Assembly (NCBI GenBank): GCA_944325885.1
Contig: CALVBT010000003.1
Location: 166,251 to 230,250, forward strand
Reading direction: 5' to 3'
Source: Candidatus Gastranaerophilales bacterium
GTDB taxonomy: Bacteria; Cyanobacteriota; Vampirovibrionia; Gastranaerophilales; Gastranaerophilaceae
DNA length: 64,000 bases
Shown here in pieces: positions 61,262 to 64,000 of the stretch. Below the pieces are notes generated by a model. That model searched no databases. It had not been told where the DNA came from and worked only from the letters and a program-made list of their open reading frames with translations. The translations under genes and the position numbers were made by a program. The first letter of the stretch is position 1. Each line of letters begins with the position of its first letter.

Positions 61262-61434
61262 TTTCATATAGTCAACTGACTCCGACTACTTGTAGAACCT
61301 GCGCAATTGGCAAGTCCGTTTTGTTAAACAAGTCCGGCACAGGCAACAAGTGCATGGGGTCACTTCCGCAAAATGCTAGACTTGGCGTCACTCGCACTCC
61401 GTGTACACTTCTACAAAAGAAGCCGACTCAGACA
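61262..61434 (+). repeat. Dispersed modular intergenic repeat, copy 6 (long form)
   Basis: This 173-bp copy is nearly identical to copy 1, including the insert with TGCTAGACTTGGCGTCACTC. It lies between two convergent genes, and its right end supplies the stop codon of acsC (61428-61430). Confidence 0.85.
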
Positions 61435-62651
61435 TCTTCCTGTTGTTTTAAAAACTCCGGAATCTGGCAGGCCTCTATAGTTCCGACAACTATCTTCCAC
61501 TCCGGCATTGCCTCTTGCAATTCATCTTGCATATGCGACAACAGCCCCGGAATAATAATGCTGCGGGTGTTTACTTTTTGTGCAAGTCCAAATTCCTTGA
61601 CTGACTTTGCAACAAGCTCTGCCGTAAACTTATCCGCAGACCACGCTGTCAAAACACTCATCCCGTCAGACGGTGTAACAACCAGATATGACCCGAACGG
61701 CAAAGATTCCAGCTCTCCTGCTACGGCAAAATATGTTAGTGCAAAATTTGTTGTAAGAAGCACAGGAGAATTTTTGTCAGGGTCATTAAATTCATACACC
61801 TTGGCTTCCACCTGCAGCGGTTTTTGAGGATTTGTATAAATATTCTGTCTTAGGGTCATCAATGTAGATAACAATGCTTCATCAAAATCATTCAACACAA
61901 CAATGCTTGCATATCTGCATATCAAAAGCGATGCCGCAGCACATGCCTGCAGGTTATCCATATTCTGAGGCAATCTGACCATAACAGGATAAGTCAATGG
62001 CTCAAAACGTTTTAAAATAGCAGCACGCCTGATGTATGTAAGTTCTTCAACAACGTCTGATACGGATTTTGAAGAATATTCCAGCTCAAGCAAAATATTC
62101 TTTACACCGTTGTTTAAAGCCTGCTGAGATTTTTCAACAAGCTGTTCTATACTGCCAGACGAAACTATTGAATAGTTTTCATTGTCAGAAATAACAGCAA
62201 GACCGGCCTCTGTCACTTTTTTGCAATGCTCGGGAGTAACCTTCCCAGTCAAATACAAGGCATCGACTTTAAAAATCTCGCCGATTCTCTCTATTTCATA
62301 GTTTTTTATCTGCTCTAATTTTTTATCAAAATCCTTATCCCCGCAATCCAGAGCAACAGCAATAACAGTGCGGTTTACAAAAGTTTTGTCGTGTCTGAAC
62401 ATAACAGTCTCGCCGCCTGTGACAAGATTTTGGGAAAGTTTTATTTCGTGCTGCTGTATTTTTGCAGCCTCGCCAAATTTTTCTTTCAACTCTTCAGGAA
62501 CATAAGGGCATTTTTCTATATCGACCTGTTTTTTGGCAAGCTTTAGCGCAAACGCCATACAGGTAGGACAGCCGCATTGTTTGCAATTTGTGCCTTCTGC
62601 CTTTTTTGCCCCCGGCAGGTATTTAAAAATTTGTAATCCGGTTAATTCCAC
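61428..62651 (-). CDS. acsC: Corrinoid iron-sulfur protein large subunit (AcsC/CdhE)
   Basis: This is the gamma subunit of the corrinoid Fe-S protein that carries the methyl group to acetyl-CoA synthase in the Wood-Ljungdahl pathway. The 407-residue product (GTG start) has an N-terminal 4Fe-4S motif NCKQCGCPTC..C (ending KCPYVP), MELTGLQIFKYLPG at the start, and the later TIM-barrel corrinoid-binding part. I prefer the GTG at 62651 because it overlaps the acsD stop (TAGTG) and has GGGG at 8-nt spacing. An ATG 14 codons earlier would overlap acsD by 43 bp. The protein is a little shorter than usual (about 440). Its last codons and stop lie inside repeat copy 6. Confidence 0.9.
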   Translation of the reverse strand: MELTGLQIFKYLPGAKKAEGTNCKQCGCPTCMAFALKLAKKQVDIEKCPYVPEELKEKFGEAAKIQQHEIKLSQNLVTGGETVMFRHDKTFVNRTVIAVALDCGDKDFDKKLEQIKNYEIERIGEIFKVDALYLTGKVTPEHCKKVTEAGLAVISDNENYSIVSSGSIEQLVEKSQQALNNGVKNILLELEYSSKSVSDVVEELTYIRRAAILKRFEPLTYPVMVRLPQNMDNLQACAAASLLICRYASIVVLNDFDEALLSTLMTLRQNIYTNPQKPLQVEAKVYEFNDPDKNSPVLLTTNFALTYFAVAGELESLPFGSYLVVTPSDGMSVLTAWSADKFTAELVAKSVKEFGLAQKVNTRSIIIPGLLSHMQDELQEAMPEWKIVVGTIEACQIPEFLKQQEDV

Positions 62652-63571
62652 TACAACAGCCCCTTTATTACCTGAACACTCTTTGGATTCCACAAAACAA
62701 CAATATCAGCACCTGCACTAATCATCGCAGATGCACCTGAAATTTCCCACATCACAGCCCTTTCGTCAAAGCTGCCCCAGTTTTTGGAAAAAGTATCAGA
62801 CTTTGCTTCTTTTGCTCTGTAAGATTCTTCACCTATAAAGGCAATAACAGGCATATTGAGCATTTTATCCCCGTCAAAAGCAGCCTGTTTAATCTTTTCA
62901 ATGATACTGTAGCCATAATCCAAGCCGTATCCCAGCCCGCCCATATCAGGGTCAATCAAAATCCTATCTGCATTTTGTCCTTTATCAATTGATAAAATGT
63001 TCAGCTCTTTGGCCAGATTTATATCTATAGGAGAGCGCAAAACAAGGATGTGATTGTATTTTGCAGTATAAGGCACAATTTTTTCATAAGTAGTATCCTG
63101 TGCAAAAGAAATTATGCACTCTTTTGGTGCAAATTCCGCAAGCACCGGCAGCAGTTTCAAATCCACCGCATCGTTATTAGCCCCTCTCAAAATTAACGGT
63201 TTTGTTATTTTGGAAAGCACATTTTTCAAAAAAGATTTTACTTCTTCTATCTTTTTATCAACATTTTCTTCTGTAAGGTTGAACTTTACGGAAACTATAT
63301 CAGCACAAGAATCCTGAGCCTTTTTACAAAAGTCTTCCTCTGTGCAGCAGCCGCTTTCATCACATATCCCCCATTCTTTTCGCAGAATCTCAGGATACGA
63401 AGAATCAACAATATAAGGGATTTCTATTGCAACAACAGGCTTAAAACGGTTGTTATTTTCTTTCATAAAAGAAAGAGCCTTATTCCCGCCGATTTTCAAT
63501 CCCGAAATTTCTATCTGCCTGATATTTTCTTTTACAGGCCAGTCCAAAAGTGACAAGTCTAATTTATCCAT
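62651..63571 (-). CDS. acsD: Corrinoid iron-sulfur protein small subunit (AcsD/CdhD)
   Basis: AcsD is the partner of AcsC. The 306-residue protein contains LKIGGNKALSFM, DPDMGGLGYGLDYGYS (shared with the delta subunit family) and PVIAFIGEESYRAKEAK. It is a TIM-barrel that helps hold the corrinoid. It is followed by acsC with a 1-base stop/start overlap. A TTGACT-N17-TAAGAT promoter lies 6 nt before the ATG, so transcription probably starts here. No other Wood-Ljungdahl genes are in the window, and the presence of the subunits alone does not prove a working pathway. Confidence 0.88.
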   Translation of the reverse strand: MDKLDLSLLDWPVKENIRQIEISGLKIGGNKALSFMKENNNRFKPVVAIEIPYIVDSSYPEILRKEWGICDESGCCTEEDFCKKAQDSCADIVSVKFNLTEENVDKKIEEVKSFLKNVLSKITKPLILRGANNDAVDLKLLPVLAEFAPKECIISFAQDTTYEKIVPYTAKYNHILVLRSPIDINLAKELNILSIDKGQNADRILIDPDMGGLGYGLDYGYSIIEKIKQAAFDGDKMLNMPVIAFIGEESYRAKEAKSDTFSKNWGSFDERAVMWEISGASAMISAGADIVVLWNPKSVQVIKGLL

Positions 63572-63577
63572 AGACTT

Positions 63578-63606
63578 ATCTTAAAAATTAAACACAACAA
63601 AGTCAA
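63578..63606 (-). promoter_or_regulatory. Promoter of the acsD-acsC operon (leaderless)
   Basis: TTGACT (63606-63601), a 17-nt spacer and TAAGAT (63583-63578) end 6 nt before the ATG at 63571. The predicted transcription start is at the ATG. Confidence 0.6.
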
Positions 63607-63642
63607 TTATTTTTCACACAGGCAACCGGCTGCAAACACATT

Positions 63643-63834
63643 TTACCCTATGATATGAGGTTTAAAGGCAAACGGATTGTCATAAATTCCTGGGAAATTA
63701 TCCGAGGCACTGGCAATTTTTTTAACAGACTGCATTTTTTGCAGCTGTTTGTCTATTTGAGCCATTGCTCTTCTTGCATTTTGTTCAAGAGCCTTTCCGG
63801 AAGGGATATACAGGGAAACACGCTTCAAATTCAT
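63643..63834 (-). CDS. Small hypothetical protein
   Basis: The 63-residue protein has AAGGAG 9 nt before its ATG (an alternative GTG lies one codon upstream). It is basic and helical (ARRAMAQIDKQLQKMQSVKK) and ends with the aromatic NPFAFKPHIIG. There is no signal peptide. A TATAAT box lies about 45 bp upstream. The start signals make it a likely gene. It precedes acsD by 71 bp, but acsD has its own promoter. Confidence 0.65.
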   Translation of the reverse strand: MNLKRVSLYIPSGKALEQNARRAMAQIDKQLQKMQSVKKIASASDNFPGIYDNPFAFKPHIIG

Positions 63835-63897
63835 CACAGTAAACTCCTTTTTGATTCTTCAGCGCTTGAGTACATTATAAAGAATCGTGAAATAAAC

Positions 63898-63929
63898 AAA
63901 AAGTGTCAACCTTTAAAATTGACACTTTT
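63898..63929 (-). terminator. Terminator of a gene beyond the right edge
   Basis: AAAAAGTGTCAA pairs with TTGACACTTTT; on the minus strand TTTTTG follows the stem. It lies downstream of a minus-strand frame ending at the window edge. Confidence 0.75.
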
Positions 63930-63968
63930 CGTAACAATATTTACAAATATTTATATACAATGAACTGA

Positions 63969-64000
63969 TTAGCCAAGGAACATGCTAGCATGAACAACAG
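63969..64000 (-). CDS. Possible C-terminal end of a gene entering from the right
   Basis: One minus-strand frame runs from the window edge to a TAA at 63969-63971 and reads VVHASMFLG. The terminator 40 bp downstream supports a gene ending here, but an alternative frame stays open until about 63940, so the frame is uncertain. Confidence 0.35.
   Translation of the reverse strand, partial: VVHASMFLG

Noticed and set aside
1-64000. tRNA or rRNA genes
   Set aside because: I scanned the intergenic gaps for acceptor stem/T-loop patterns and rRNA-like conserved blocks and saw none; a GTTCAAATAC at 40471 lacks the rest of a tRNA.

Overview
This is a low-GC, gene-dense, predominantly minus-strand stretch of a diderm bacterial chromosome. 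Diderm features include two autotransporters, a TonB/TolA-type protein, several lipid and envelope enzymes, an SLH-domain envelope protein and predicted lipoproteins. The SLH protein, pilin-like proteins of the AFTLAELL type, many TPR and coiled-coil proteins, and the lack of photosynthesis or respiration genes suggest a host-associated anaerobe. My best guess is the non-photosynthetic cyanobacterial sister group (Vampirovibrionia/Gastranaerophilales), but this is inference. The acsC/acsD pair (corrinoid Fe-S protein of the Wood-Ljungdahl pathway) is not what I would predict for that group, so another diderm gut lineage remains possible. I see no rRNA, tRNA, prophage, IS element or CRISPR array.

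Layout. 0-2.8 kb: a large TPR protein and a small tagged protein. 2.8-7.7 kb: the conserved yceD-rpmF-plsX-fabH-fabD-fabG operon, with an oddly extended L32. 8-14.7 kb: a giant autotransporter. 15-18.8 kb: an unknown gene, an ABC-F ATPase and glutamine synthetase. 19-22.3 kb: a methyltransferase / small membrane protein / sulfatase-type transferase operon. 22.4-28.3 kb: a DEDDh exonuclease and a phospholipase-D-like protein (overlapping), a lipoprotein and an HD dNTPase-like protein. 28.4-30 kb: ilvA-ridA. 30.2-40.4 kb: a 943-aa coiled-coil lipoprotein, a 671-aa LysM-like protein, a second autotransporter and two unknown proteins. 40.6-45.9 kb: a DUF2142-type membrane protein, a pilin-like protein, a radical SAM protein, and ylqF-rnhB. 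45.9-49 kb: small unknown proteins and rimO. 49.2-52.1 kb: gshB-gshA with a divergent gloA. 52.1-52.9 kb: a gene-free repeat nest. 52.9-61.3 kb: a GH13 protein, a TonB-like protein, a SIS isomerase, a DUF374 acyltransferase, a HEAT-like protein, an SLH protein and a histidine-phosphatase homologue. 61.4-63.6 kb: acsD-acsC.

Four patterns cut across this layout. (1) A modular, hairpin-forming intergenic repeat occurs as six long copies plus about seven end fragments, all in the same orientation. Next to the tandem pair lies a separate 170-bp near-palindrome. (2) A short motif resembling [PSA]-[ST]-F-[GKR]-[AGN] sits near the N-terminus of at least six otherwise unrelated proteins (exonuclease, PLD, dGTPase, radical SAM, coiled-coil lipoprotein, small unknown protein). 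It looks like an undescribed sorting or recognition tag. (3) Many genes have a -10-like hexamer only 6-10 nt before the start codon and no Shine-Dalgarno, which predicts leaderless transcripts. (4) Two Pmp-like autotransporters share a barrel domain but carry different passengers.
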